Positions 1 through 9,949 of a stretch of 64,000 bases of DNA are shown here, piece after piece. How positions within the stretch are numbered: the first letter of the stretch is position 1; each line of letters begins with the position of its first letter. The stretch comes from Tetramitus jugosus. Taxonomy: Eukaryota > Heterolobosea > Eutetramitea > Acrasida > Vahlkampfiidae. The DNA lies in the NCBI GenBank assembly GCA_937625935.1, contig OW569391.1, positions 248,001 through 312,000 of the forward strand, written 5' to 3'. The translations under genes and the position numbers were made by a program. The notes under the pieces are model-generated. The model was not told where the DNA came from and ran no database searches. It saw nothing but the letters and a program-made list of their open reading frames with translations.

Positions 1-498
1 ACCATTGAAACTATTAAACAATGTCTGCAACAAGCAACAAAGAATCAACAAGAGACAACTCGAAACGAACAATACTGGATAGAGATGATTGATCAAGTAC
101 ATGTAGCTCGTTCCTTCCAATCAAGAGTGTACATGTACTCTGGAATTATGAAGAAATCTATTACTAGACTCTTATGCATCATTAAGAAGTTTCAACAAAC
201 TGATGCTGAAAAGCTCGAGTACCACCGAAAATTTCTTGAGAATACACTCAGGGATCTGAATTTAGAACTGCAAGGATTTGAGACCCAAACAGGATACCAT
301 TCTATTTCATTGATAGGAGATGAACCAGATCACTTACGTATCTACAGAAAAAGGAGTAAGTCTGTTCCCTCCATCAGTTCTCCAATCTCTGGTCACAGGA
401 GCAGATTGTTGAAAAGGGAGTCAGAACTTGATGAAAGCACAGAAAGCACAGATAGTTGGGCATCATACGACCTTGGATTGGAAGATCTTGTCTTGTAA
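1..498 (+). CDS. 3' end of an unrecognised protein (5' part outside window)
   Basis: The frame is open from base 1 and ends at a TAA at 496-498, giving about 165 residues. The ATG at 85 is probably internal, because the same frame is already open and compositionally similar upstream. The visible part has a Gln/Asn/Thr-rich start, a helical middle (residues like KKFQQTDAEKLEYHRKF) and an acidic, Ser/Thr-rich tail after a basic KRSKS stretch, which is typical of a disordered C-terminus. I recognise no domain. An AATAAA lies at 540-545, 42 nt past the stop, and fits a poly(A) signal. The neighbouring gene is convergent. Confidence 0.6.
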   Translation, partial: TIETIKQCLQQATKNQQETTRNEQYWIEMIDQVHVARSFQSRVYMYSGIMKKSITRLLCIIKKFQQTDAEKLEYHRKFLENTLRDLNLELQGFETQTGYHSISLIGDEPDHLRIYRKRSKSVPSISSPISGHRSRLLKRESELDESTESTDSWASYDLGLEDLVL

Positions 499-824
499 GA
501 ATGCTTTTTGGGAGACGAATGTTCTCTCTTTAGCCATGCAATAAAGAATATCGTTCGTGCTAGTTCGTCCCACATTCTTGTTCGACTCGGTGAAAAAATG
601 ATTTTGAGCAGGGAATCGTCGCACCCTGACAATTACCCATAAATTCAACAATCCATAAAACAGCTGCGTGGTTTATGACAATGCTCGCAAGACCTATCCG
701 TTGTGCCGAGATTGAATACAATGTTCTCTGTCGTCCCAAATCACTCGCGTATGCAACACACAGGGCTGGTGATCAAGATGGAGCGACACTTTAATGTCAC
801 AACATTTTATTTGAATATTTAGAT
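499..824. other. Convergent intergenic spacer
   Basis: This is the 326-nt gap between two tail-to-tail genes. It holds the probable poly(A) signal of the left gene (AATAAA, 540-545). Short minus-strand open frames here have no recognisable domain. I see nothing else. Confidence 0.5.
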
Positions 825-1370
825 TTAGAAGAGGCCTGCTGACTTCTTGAGTCTTGATTGTTGATGAGTACTTAGCTGTATAAATCTGTCATAGTCCATT
901 TTGAATACTTTCTCAAACTCTTCGTCCGACAGATACATCTCCTTCTTTGTTGGATTCACACCCTTGGGAAATGAGTGTCTCAAATCATGGTACGAGAAAA
1001 TGTGTGTCTCTGGATCCAAATACTCTCCTTGAACTTTTTTCTTCAGGTCACTAAGAGCCTTCTCCTTCTTCTCCCGCTCCTCTTGTTCTCTCTTTTGTTG
1101 TGCTAGTTGCATTTGGTCAAGGTAGGAACCAAACTCAAATGTCGTGTCATCTCTAAACTCTGCATTGCCCCATCGTGTCTGATCACAGGACCTCGTCGTC
1201 TTATTTACACTTCTCATCTTTTCATCGGCATCCAGATAGGAACCGTAGTCGAGCTTGGTGGGATCATTGACTTCCTCGAAAGCCTGGCCCCAACGATTCG
1301 CCTCCGATAGCTTGAACCCAACCATGACACTTGCTCTTCTGTTTACGCTTGATAACCTTGGACTCTCCAT
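825..1370 (-). CDS. Villin-headpiece domain protein
   Basis: 181 residues. The last ~36 residues are a clear villin headpiece: they begin YLSDEEFEKVFKMD and end in LKKSAGLF, matching the compact F-actin-binding headpiece of villin, including the KKxxGLF end. The N-terminal half carries two related blocks ending in (Y/F)GSYLD (near residues 40-47 and 78-85), which look like an internal repeat. A charged QQKREQEEREKKEKA helix lies between them and the headpiece. Known of the family: headpieces bind F-actin at the C-terminus of villin, supervillin and talin-like proteins. No gelsolin repeats precede it here, so it is a small stand-alone headpiece adaptor, probably cytoskeletal. The ATG at 1370 follows an in-frame TAA about 30 nt upstream. 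An adjoining open frame (1371-1560) could be an extra 5' exon, but no clean splice joins it. Confidence 0.75.
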   Translation of the reverse strand: MESPRLSSVNRRASVMVGFKLSEANRWGQAFEEVNDPTKLDYGSYLDADEKMRSVNKTTRSCDQTRWGNAEFRDDTTFEFGSYLDQMQLAQQKREQEEREKKEKALSDLKKKVQGEYLDPETHIFSYHDLRHSFPKGVNPTKKEMYLSDEEFEKVFKMDYDRFIQLSTHQQSRLKKSAGLF

Positions 1371-1699
1371 TGTTATTATTCTTATTCTTATTGTTATTAT
1401 TTACACTGGTGGTGTTGATTATCTTGATATCTCTTTTGTTGAGTGTCCTATTTGTTGTGTTCCTCAAATTGGCTTTTGTGTGCGCCAACAGAGCTGCAAA
1501 AGAAGAAGGGCTAAAAAGACTGTGGTGTTGGCTTCGCTTCGTGGTTGACAGGCTTGTCATCCATAACGAAAAAAAATGGACCGAATCATCGAAAAATTGA
1601 GGATCCGTGCTGTCGAATCTGATCGCTCACACGAACGAAGCAGCAGTTTCTTGTTCTCTGTATGTGTTGGCTGTGGTGTGACATGACGATACTATTCAC
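1371..1699. other. Spacer between two minus-strand genes
   Basis: This is upstream of the headpiece gene and downstream of the SPRY/LisH gene. It contains AT-rich simple sequence (runs of aat/aac on the minus strand near 1371-1405) that reads as poly-Asn in one frame. Probably 5' UTR and promoter. No supported gene. Confidence 0.4.
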
Positions 1700-3775
1700 T
1701 CACAGTAAGTCTCGATAGGAGATGAATGAGTAGCCACACTGCCTGGATTGATCGTCAGACAAGTGGATAAGACACTGCTCGGATTGAGCAATCATTCTCT
1801 CCAGAGCAGAATGACCACCATGATGGATCACTTCTGAACTCGCGGATGTTTCAGAGGATGAAGAACTATGAGGATTCATTGGCTCAACCTCCAAAATGGC
1901 CCGATTCACCATTTGGGATACTTCGTTGCGATGAACGTGCAACTGCAAAAGATAGCGCAACTCTGGTGGAACATTGTTTGCTGGATAAGCCAAGAGCAGA
2001 AACAATCTTCGAATTTGGGCAGTGTACTTGTCATACATGACTTGGAGACCTTGTGTTCTTTGGAGACTGGGTTCTGCTGAATCGTCATCAGAATCCATCT
2101 CCTCATCATCAGATGAAACAACAAAACTATTGGCGGTGTTGTCTCTGGATGACAAAGATTGTCTTTTGTTGTGCCTAGAGTGAAATGGCGATAACTTTTC
2201 GTGCATCATGCTCTTAAAGTGCTTTTCCACTAACTGTACGAGCTCTTGCTTACCATACTGGATCGTATCATTGAGAGACTGAGATTGTAACGATTCTAGG
2301 AATCCAAGACACTTTAGCTCGAACAACAAGTGAAAATTGCAGAGTAACAATGGAAACCATTGATTCAGATATTGAATACATGCCGTTACTTGTCCATTTT
2401 GAATCAAATGAACAGCTTGTTTTCTCTTTTCCATTTGTTCAATGAGCACACTTGTATACAGTGATGGTGGAGAGCTTTCACTTGATTCACCACTTTCGAG
2501 TATCGAAAGGCTTGAATTCAATGAAGAAACATTCATGGAATCTTTCAAAAAGCAAGCAGCAGTTTTAGAGTAACCATGATACACCAAGTGAGAAAGAACC
2601 AATTGACGCATCAGACCATTGAAATCATTCTCCACTTGTGCATCAGAATTGGATGTGTTTGCTTTTCCTGTCAAAGCTTTTTCTTCAACTGTTGTTGCCT
2701 TCTCATGACTCTCTGAAGAAATTGATTTCAGTGCGTCCAAGTTGAGCTCAACGGACTGAACAGAGTTCTTCATGAGCAAACGAGCATCATTCATAACTTG
2801 TTCTAGAGGATAGAGGAACGGTTGGCTACCAAAGTTCACACGAATGGATTGAGTGTGATGCGAGAGAGCAACAAATGGAAAGAGATTGACACGTGGGATG
2901 AAACGGAAGGCATCTCCTTGACTTGCTCCATTCCTTGTAAAATGAATGGTTTGATTGATAAAATTGATGCAACAACCAATGGTGTCTCCAGTAGAGAAAC
3001 CAGTCGCATATTTTTCGCCACTTTGCTGTAGCTGTGCCTGATTTGTCGAATGATACGCATTCCCACTCTTGGACTCATACAAAAAAGTGTATTTTTCCGC
3101 AAATGTCAACCCCGGCTGAAATTGTAAAGAGGTGTTGGCGGTCGCAAAACCAATCCAAATCGGAGCTTGAAAATTTGGCGCCAAATCAGAGCTACTGAGC
3201 ACAACTGAGCTGTGGTCACTGAGCACTGTGCACTCAAAATAAAAAATGCCAACAGAAATGGGAATAAATTCATTGGCACGTATTCCATAAGCTGTCGACA
3301 ACTGCGCTAATGATGATGACGATGATGACGATGTTGGTGATGCTGGTGTTACCCTGTTTAGTAAGGTACCACCATTCAACCCAACATTTAGTTGTTGTTG
3401 TTGTGGACTTCTCACAGTGGCATTTGTTAGATACATGTGGAACAATTCTTCGTCCGTTATTATTTGACGAGAAGGTGTTGCTGCTGTAGCTTGAGTTGTT
3501 GTTTGTTGTTGTCTCTGTTGTGTCGTCACATGTGATGTTTGTTGTTGTTGTATCAAATCAATGCGTAATCCATCTGTTTTAATCAGTGAGTGCTTATCTT
3601 TTGTGTTCATTTTGATTGGAACGCTACTGCTTCTGTTGTTTGTGGCTGAAAATTCTTCATGGTGAGAGTCTGTTCGTGTCGGTAGGTGCTTTAGGTAATG
3701 TTCATTGGAAAATAATGAATGTTGTACGTTGTTATTATTGGGATAGTGATGATTGTTGTCATCAAAATTCATCAT
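1700..3775 (-). CDS. RanBP9/10-like SPRY-LisH-CTLH protein (GID/CTLH ligase subunit)
   Basis: 691 residues from the first true ATG (3775; the frame runs further up without an ATG). After a low-complexity Gln/Ser/Thr N-terminus comes a SPRY domain (about 170-325, with VGIFYFECTV and GDTIGCCINF blocks). A LisH helix pair follows (near 395-425, LVYHGYSKTAACFLKDS). Then a CTLH stretch (about 445-525) and a CRA-like C-terminal helical region (YDKYTAQIRRLFLLLAYP). This order is diagnostic of RanBP9/RanBP10 in animals and Gid1/Vid30 in yeast. Members scaffold the GID/CTLH E3 ubiquitin ligase, where SPRY takes part in substrate recognition and LisH-CTLH in assembly. It is divergent from the PP6 gene with a 188-nt shared promoter region. 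I cannot tell a RanBP9-type from a Gid1-type orthologue. Confidence 0.85.
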   Translation of the reverse strand: MMNFDDNNHHYPNNNNVQHSLFSNEHYLKHLPTRTDSHHEEFSATNNRSSSVPIKMNTKDKHSLIKTDGLRIDLIQQQQTSHVTTQQRQQQTTTQATAATPSRQIITDEELFHMYLTNATVRSPQQQQLNVGLNGGTLLNRVTPASPTSSSSSSSLAQLSTAYGIRANEFIPISVGIFYFECTVLSDHSSVVLSSSDLAPNFQAPIWIGFATANTSLQFQPGLTFAEKYTFLYESKSGNAYHSTNQAQLQQSGEKYATGFSTGDTIGCCINFINQTIHFTRNGASQGDAFRFIPRVNLFPFVALSHHTQSIRVNFGSQPFLYPLEQVMNDARLLMKNSVQSVELNLDALKSISSESHEKATTVEEKALTGKANTSNSDAQVENDFNGLMRQLVLSHLVYHGYSKTAACFLKDSMNVSSLNSSLSILESGESSESSPPSLYTSVLIEQMEKRKQAVHLIQNGQVTACIQYLNQWFPLLLCNFHLLFELKCLGFLESLQSQSLNDTIQYGKQELVQLVEKHFKSMMHEKLSPFHSRHNKRQSLSSRDNTANSFVVSSDDEEMDSDDDSAEPSLQRTQGLQVMYDKYTAQIRRLFLLLAYPANNVPPELRYLLQLHVHRNEVSQMVNRAILEVEPMNPHSSSSSETSASSEVIHHGGHSALERMIAQSEQCLIHLSDDQSRQCGYSFISYRDLL

Positions 3776-3963
3776 TTTGTGTATTTTTCTCCTTCTTGTT
3801 CCAAACACCGAATTTCACCGATTCTGTCGGCTTGTCATGTCGTTCTGTCAGAAAAAAAATTCAATCCAAAGAAAAGTTCTCTTGAGCCAGCAAACAAGAC
3901 AACAACGAAGAAAAATTTTTGTTCAACACAACAGCACATCAGACATAAAAACCAATCATAATA
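3776..3963. promoter_or_regulatory. Shared divergent promoter region
   Basis: These 188 nt separate the start codons of the divergent RanBP9-like and PP6 genes, so both promoters and both 5' UTRs must fit here. AT-rich, with no TATA box that I would assign with confidence. Confidence 0.4.
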
Positions 3964-4878
3964 ATGACTAGGCAACTTGATGAGTGGATAGAGCGAGTAC
4001 GGAGATGTGAATATCTCGAAGAATTCGAACTGAAAAAATTGTGTCACATGGTCAAAGCGATTCTCATTGAAGAATCGAACGTTCAACCTGTTTCTTCGCC
4101 CGTCATCGTCTGTGGTGACATTCACGGACAATTCCACGATTTGTTGGAACTTTTCAAGACTGGCGGAGAAATTCCAGCGAACAAGTACATTTTTATGGGG
4201 GACTATGTCGACCGTGGATACAACAGTCTCGAAACACTCACGTATCTCCTGCTACTCAAGGCAAGATTTCCCGACCATATTACGTTGCTGCGGGGAAATC
4301 ATGAAAGCCGCCAAATCACTCAAATTTACGGTTTTTATGACGAGTGTCAGCGAAAATACGGAAATGCGAACGCGTGGAAATATGCGTGCGAAGTGTTTGA
4401 TTGCTTCAATATTGCGGCAATCATTGATGGACGTGTATTGTGCGTTCACGGAGGCTTATCACCTGATGTAAGAACACTTGATCAAATCAGAACGATTGAT
4501 CGAAGACAAGAAGTGCCTCATGAGGGACCTTTTTGTGATCTCATGTGGTCTGATCCTGAAAGCTTAGAGACATGGGCCATTAGTCCTCGTGGTGCTGGTT
4601 GGTTGTTTGGTTCTAGAGTGACCAGTGAGTTCAATCATTTGAACGGATTGGAGCTCATTTGTCGCGCTCATCAGCTCGTTCAAGAAGGCTACAAGTATCA
4701 CTTTACGGAGAATAGCTTGGTGACGATATGGTCGGCGCCCAATTATTGTTACCGTTGTGGTAATTTGGCCAGTATTTTACATTTTTCTGAAAATTTGGAC
4801 CGCGAGTTCAAATTGTTCAAGGAGGTGGCGTATGACTACTCGTCGCAACCCAATGCAAGACCCATGTACTTTTTGTAA
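3964..4878 (+). CDS. PPP6C: Serine/threonine protein phosphatase 6 catalytic subunit (Sit4 type)
   Basis: 304 residues, against 305 for human PP6, uninterrupted. All PPP-family metal and phosphate motifs are present: GDIHGQ (residue ~50), GDYVDRGY (~79), [11 protein letters not shown] (~108), HGGLSPD (~162) and [11 protein letters not shown] (~256). PP6/Sit4 signatures are LLEESNVQP-like text near the N-terminus, [18 protein letters not shown] and a C-terminal YFL, the tail that is carboxymethylated in PP2A-like enzymes. Known of the family: a two-metal phosphoprotein phosphatase, acting with SAPS and ankyrin subunits in cell-cycle and signalling control. It could be confused only with PP4 or PP2A, and its N-terminal block fits PP6 better. 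Intronless. Confidence 0.93.
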   Translation: MTRQLDEWIERVRRCEYLEEFELKKLCHMVKAILIEESNVQPVSSPVIVCGDIHGQFHDLLELFKTGGEIPANKYIFMGDYVDRGYNSLETLTYLLLLKARFPDHITLLRGNHESRQITQIYGFYDECQRKYGNANAWKYACEVFDCFNIAAIIDGRVLCVHGGLSPDVRTLDQIRTIDRRQEVPHEGPFCDLMWSDPESLETWAISPRGAGWLFGSRVTSEFNHLNGLELICRAHQLVQEGYKYHFTENSLVTIWSAPNYCYRCGNLASILHFSENLDREFKLFKEVAYDYSSQPNARPMYFL

Positions 4879-4941
4879 AAGCAATTGTAAAGCAGAGATT
4901 AAAACCATCCATTGTGGCAAATTTATTTTTTAATAAGAAAC

Positions 4942-7900
4942 TTAGGATGAGATGCTTATGAGAGGGAGAATGATGTGAACAACTTTGTTTCCAGTTGACT
5001 TGAGCGATAGAATGTTTGTGTGAATGGGTTGATCTTGTCGTTGGGGGAATAATTGCAAATCGTGTTCAGATTGTGTTTGTTGATCCTTCCAAGCGAGTAA
5101 TACCTGTTGGTATTGAGAAAGTTGTTCAGCTTTCAGTACTTCTTCTCGACTCAAGATATCAAACAGCATTTGTGCATGATCTTGATTTTGGTTGACAATC
5201 TCGCGTTCAAGTTGTGTCTCTAACATGGCACATAACTTTTCATCGCACAGCATTCGAGATGGTTTGAGCCAGTTGTTGCCCTTATCATACATGTTTCTTT
5301 GCAAGAAATCGATGAATTGGATTGTTGTCGAGTCTACTTTCTCTCGTACCTTGGACTCGCTGATCAATGTTTGAAGAACTAGTTGATTCCAACATGGATG
5401 CATAACGAATGGTTGCATCCTCTCAATGTTCGATAGATCTTTAAAGAGTTGAAGTGCCAAGTGTCGAACATACTCTGGTCCCATCATGATTAAATACTGG
5501 ATCGACTCCAACAACTCCAGGAGTATCAAATCTTCATCCATAAAGTTGTTCACCTTTAGAAAACAAGACAAAATTCGCATAGATAGACTAGCAACATAAG
5601 GAGATTCTGAATGAATCATGTTCATCAGATCTTTCGTGAACATCTTCAATTCCAAACTACAGTTCGAATTCAATTCAGCTAGTTGGCAAATTAGTTGTAA
5701 AACACCTATTTGGACATCGGATGGTTGGCTAGGTTTGATAAAACGGTGCAATACATTCTTAATGGTCTTTCCATATGTTTCTTCGTTCATGGCTAGCAGA
5801 GAGATCTGATTCTTAAGTTGTTGATTGAGATTAGAAACGAATATCCCAATATTAAGGAAGTTCAAAAACACGACTAGCTCGTCAGTAGGCGTCGATGGGG
5901 AAGAAAGCTCTCTAAATGCTATCTTAGTGAGTTGGAAAACTTCAAGTCTTGATGGATCGCAGTACATTGTTAACAAAGTACAGCATTGGATTATTTGCAA
6001 CAACTCCTTCCTTTCAACTTTCTTTAGTGTCAATCTTCTACTCATAATAGAGAATACTGAGAAACTTGGGGAACATTCGCCCACCAACGCTCGACAGAAT
6101 TGCGAATCCTGGCTACACTGCAGAATGAACGGAACAACGAGTTGTGTTTCATTACGTTCCAAGGAGTTCTGAAATTCATTCTAGTTAGAAGGGATTAAGG
6201 AATGAAACAAGAAACAGTTCAACTAGTGTACTTACATGAACTAACACTGGTAATTGAGGAATATCTGCGAGTTGAGAGATTATGGATGATCCCCATTCAG
6301 AACTCAGGCACGTTTCAAACTAGTAAAAGGAAGTAGAGTTAGAAAGTGGTCAGTACAGAATGTTCCCAATTACTACTTACGAGTTGAAAAGTCTCTCTGA
6401 CATCATTCAAAGTAAATATCCATCGAAAGATTTGAATCCAATGATCAGAGGACAAAAATTCGTTCAAATTCAATACTTGGCCGTTGATCACCTCTACTAA
6501 GCTCATACACAACCAAGATCCTAATTGAGTCTCGTTATTGACCTATAGTTTGTGTCAGATTAAATTGAGCTTTGTTCAGAAAGAGTCAGTACATACCATG
6601 ATTTGAGAGTAAAGATAAGGAAGAAAATGAATCGAGTATTGTTCTGAATGTCTTGTGATACACTCTAAACTAAAGGTCCATTGTTTAAGAAGTGCAAAAT
6701 CGCAATTCAGAGCTGCAATGTACTTCAAAATGATCACTAATTCTTGTTGCTTATAGTGTGAAGTTCCATGGTGAAACATCCCACAAACAAAACCTGTTTC
6801 CCAGTTGTAAGCTTGGATTTCCGACAGTAAGTATCCTGGATGGGTAGGGCATTGATGATTGATTATCGATTGAATCAAGTCACATACTACATATCGAATG
6901 CTGTCTGATGCACAACGACAATGGATGTTCATCAGAGAAGAGATTAGACATTGCAAAGGAATTTGATTTCTTAAAGAGTCGCTATTGCACATTTTCAAGT
7001 ACAGTTTCAAAACTGATTCTTGGATTGAAGTGTTAAGTTGAATGATGTTGGGCCATAGCTTCTCATTCACAAAAGTGGTCACCACCTTTAGATTTGATTC
7101 ATCCTTTTGGCAACACATGATAGTGGCAACATGAATCATCTCAAGAATTGCCTCCATATTGTGGTTATTATCCTCCCATACACAATCAAGCACATCTTCC
7201 ATGGATACTTCACATGTGTGCAGTATTGCTCCACTGATTAGTTCCGATACTTCATCTAATTCTATCATATGAGCAGCTATTCTCAATACATTTCTGCAAG
7301 TAATCATCGAACCCAACATTACTTCATTATTGTTGCAACAAATTTTAGTAACAATGTCACTCAAACGTTCTTTCACTAAGACTTGTTCACCCAATATCGA
7401 AGCAGATTCTTCCTGCTCTCCGGAAGTATTAAGAATGGACACTACCTCGGCAAACAATCCCGTCACACTCTCACCAATAGTCAAGACTTGAAGTTCACTA
7501 AATACGATCTGACCTTGTCTCCTTTTCATGCTTAATACCATTGTTTCAATCGAATTCATTCCATAATGTAAGAATCCGGAGAGAAATACTTGAAAACTCT
7601 GTTCTGAACACTGAGATCGGTTGCGAACTATTTTCCACAGTGTTACCAGGATAGAAGAGAGCAACAAAAAGGATTCAGTCTTCATTGCCTCGAACAAGAA
7701 ATCCGGTACATCAGAATTGACAAGAATTTGAGTCAATGAAGTAGAATTCTCATGATCCATCAACAGGGATATCAATTGAACCGCAACAATTTGAATTTCC
7801 TCATCATTTGACAATAAAACTGTAACAATTGCATTGAACAGCAAGTTAAAGTCACAACAAGTTTCCACTAACAATGATTGCTCCAGTTTTTGAAATGTTT

Positions 7901-9008
7901 TCAACAGAAAAGCCAAAATGTTTCGTTGATAGTCAATGTTTTCTGATTCTTGCAGCTCTAAAATCAAACCATTCAATAACTGACTATTCTTACTATTCAT
8001 ATTGTTCAATCGAATCACTTCTTGTTGTTGCGGCAATGAAAACAACAAGTGTTCCATCAACGTTGTACTCTCCATCATCTTCGAACAATTGTCAATTAAA
8101 CATGATAGTACATAGACAATCTGACTCTTAATCTCTTGTTTTTGATCCATCGATTTCAATTGATGAATAGAAGAAGCATCAGACGTAGTATATGAAAACA
8201 AACATTGAATCAGTAAATTCAATAATTGACTCCAACAACAACTACTATTACAAGAAGAAGAAGAATGTGTTGTAGTGTCAATTGTCATCTCAATACAACG
8301 AGTCATCAACGAAGGAACTTGTTGGAACCAAGTACCAACAATTTGTACAAACCACCACCATTGCTCCATCAAACACGAATCCACACTATGATTTTTTTGT
8401 ATTCGATTTTTTGTATATGGTGATGAAAAGAGAGAAACAATGGATTGAACATGATGATTCATTTCATGATAGAAACAATGATCATACTGTTGTTGAAGAG
8501 GTGAAAAGTTGGTAGAGAGATAGAGTTGTTGACACGAAATGAGCCATTCTAATATTTGATGATTGATGCTATTGCTATTGTACAGTGTTTTTGTATTATT
8601 GTTGAAATTTTGTTGATTTTGTTGATTTTGAGGTTGTTGTTGTAGCTCTGATTGAATTTGATGCAAGAAGTGAAAAGTTGTATCGAACAAGAGTTCGCCA
8701 ATCGAAACGGGTATCCTTCTCATTATTGAATTCTGTTCTTCTTCATCATCATTCATATTCCTATACAATACATGTTGTTGTTGTAGCTTTGAGAACATGA
8801 GTTGACAAACATTTCTCTTCTTTAACTTGTGATGAGAATGACTACTACTGCTATTGATGTTGCTATTGTCGAGAATGAATTTGGAAGCACAGGAGAAGCA
8901 AAAGCTTTGATGGTCAGTGGAGGAGTGGTGATGAAGAGTGGTTTGATTGAGTTCGTGTGATTTGTTGTGATAGGAGAACAATAGTGTATGCAGTTCTTGA
9001 GTGTACAT
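4942..9008 (-). CDS. Large helical (ARM/HEAT-like) protein of unknown function, four exons
   Basis: I reconstruct four exons: 9008-6597, 6542-6381, 6319-6236 and 6180-4942. Introns of 54, 61 and 55 nt have GTATGT/GTAAGT donors and TAG acceptors, and phase is kept at every junction, giving about 1298 residues. The start is uncertain: ATG 9008 is the longest, and ATG 8756 (before an acidic DDEEE stretch) is a good alternative that avoids a Ser/His/Asn-rich leader. Most of the protein is Leu/Ile/Ser-rich amphipathic helix, repeating about every 40 residues, as in ARM or HEAT solenoids. There is no catalytic motif and I cannot place it in a family. A tRNA-Val ends 67 nt upstream on the same strand. 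Confidence 0.7.
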
Positions 9009-9075
9009 GAATTCGTTGCTTTTTGTTTGTTGTATTCCGGATGTTCGGCTGCAGGTACTAAAGAAAATACAAAAG

Positions 9076-9148
9076 TACAGACGATGCGGATCGAACCCAC
9101 GACCTCGGCCGTGTGAAGGCCACGATCTAACCACTGATCTACGCCTGC
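9076..9148 (-). tRNA. tRNA-Val (anticodon CAC)
   Basis: Read on the minus strand this folds as a 73-nt cloverleaf. The acceptor GCAGGCG pairs with CGTCTGT (two G-U pairs). The D arm is GATC/GATC. The anticodon stem TGGCC/GGCCG carries loop TTCACAC (anticodon CAC). The T arm has loop TTCGATC with one C-C/G-G type mismatch in the stem. The discriminator is A, followed at once by CTTTT, a polymerase III stop. No intron. It sits between the ARM-like gene and a retroelement scrap. Confidence 0.85.
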
Positions 9149-9204
9149 TCGTGTTATGACATCCAGAATCGTAAAACTGCGCCGGATCTGTTATGCTAGA
9201 CGTT

Positions 9205-9474
9205 GAAGTTGGGAGTGTCTGCTGACAGTTATTGTTTGATAACGTTAGACTAAAGAACGGAAAGACTGAAAAGCGACCACTGCGGTGGACATGTAGGGAG
9301 TTTCTAACAAGTATGATGGGCATCAAAACGAATGCCATCGAAGATATCACCAATGGCTTGGTAGCCAATGGAGTCAAAGCAGCAGTGGCCGAAAAGAAAG
9401 TTCTTGCAAGAGTGAAACGAAGATGTCTCACAGCTCTTCTTCACCTCTTCACCACAACAAAAGCGAAACAATAG
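9205..9474 (+). mobile_element. Non-LTR retrotransposon-like remnant behind tRNA-Val
   Basis: An open frame running to 9474 starts with FDNVRLKNGK, matching at 9 of 10 positions the FDNVRLKGGK found in a LINE-type remnant at 43345-43374. The lead-in DNA (gacagttattg against gatagttgtat) is also alike. Downstream it reads as a basic, helical tail of about 60 residues with no known domain. It begins about 60 nt upstream of the 5' end of the tRNA-Val gene. It is too short and damaged to be a gene. The link to a retroelement rests only on that shared block. Confidence 0.4.
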
Positions 9475-9480
9475 CAATGA

Positions 9481-9949
9481 CGCGCCGTAGCTTTGCAAGC
9501 AGGAAGTGTTGTTGAGTGCTCGAAAGAATACTCCGGATTGAGGATGAAATTGATTCGTGTGGTGGAGAAATAGTATTAACCCACGAAGACCTACATCTAA
9601 ACCAATGAAATCCATAACAATTTAATTTCCTATTGTCCACCTCCGAGTCTAATTCACACAACTCTGTGTGAAAATGCACCTTGAGCAGCAGCATGATTCG
9701 AAAAGATAGGGTCTTTTTGAAGGAATATTCTTGACACTAATCAAAAATTCCAACTTGCATTCATTTTTCCGCAATTTTTCCAGGTTTGGCACCTGTCATC
9801 TGTTTTCGCTGCCCCAAAATCTCAACGATTACACTCAATTGGAACAACAACGACTGACTCTTCAAGCTCACTCACACCTATTCTCCACAATCTACATACC
9901 ATCACCATTCTCACACGACTCTCTGTGAAAATAGTAGACTCTGTTCATC
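9481..9949. other. Spacer upstream of the alpha/beta-hydrolase gene
   Basis: I find no supported gene here. Part may be retroelement or tRNA-flank debris (9481-9700). The last ~200 nt are pyrimidine- and CA-rich and are probably the promoter and 5' UTR of the gene at 9950. Confidence 0.35.

Noticed and set aside
1371-1560. Asn-rich open frame as a 5' exon of the villin-headpiece gene
   Set aside because: No GT-AG pair joins it in phase, and its Asn run is simple sequence.
9009-9431. N-terminal extension of the ARM-like protein through the tRNA-Val gene
   Set aside because: The frame is open but lacks a supported ATG and overlaps a well-folded tRNA on the same strand.
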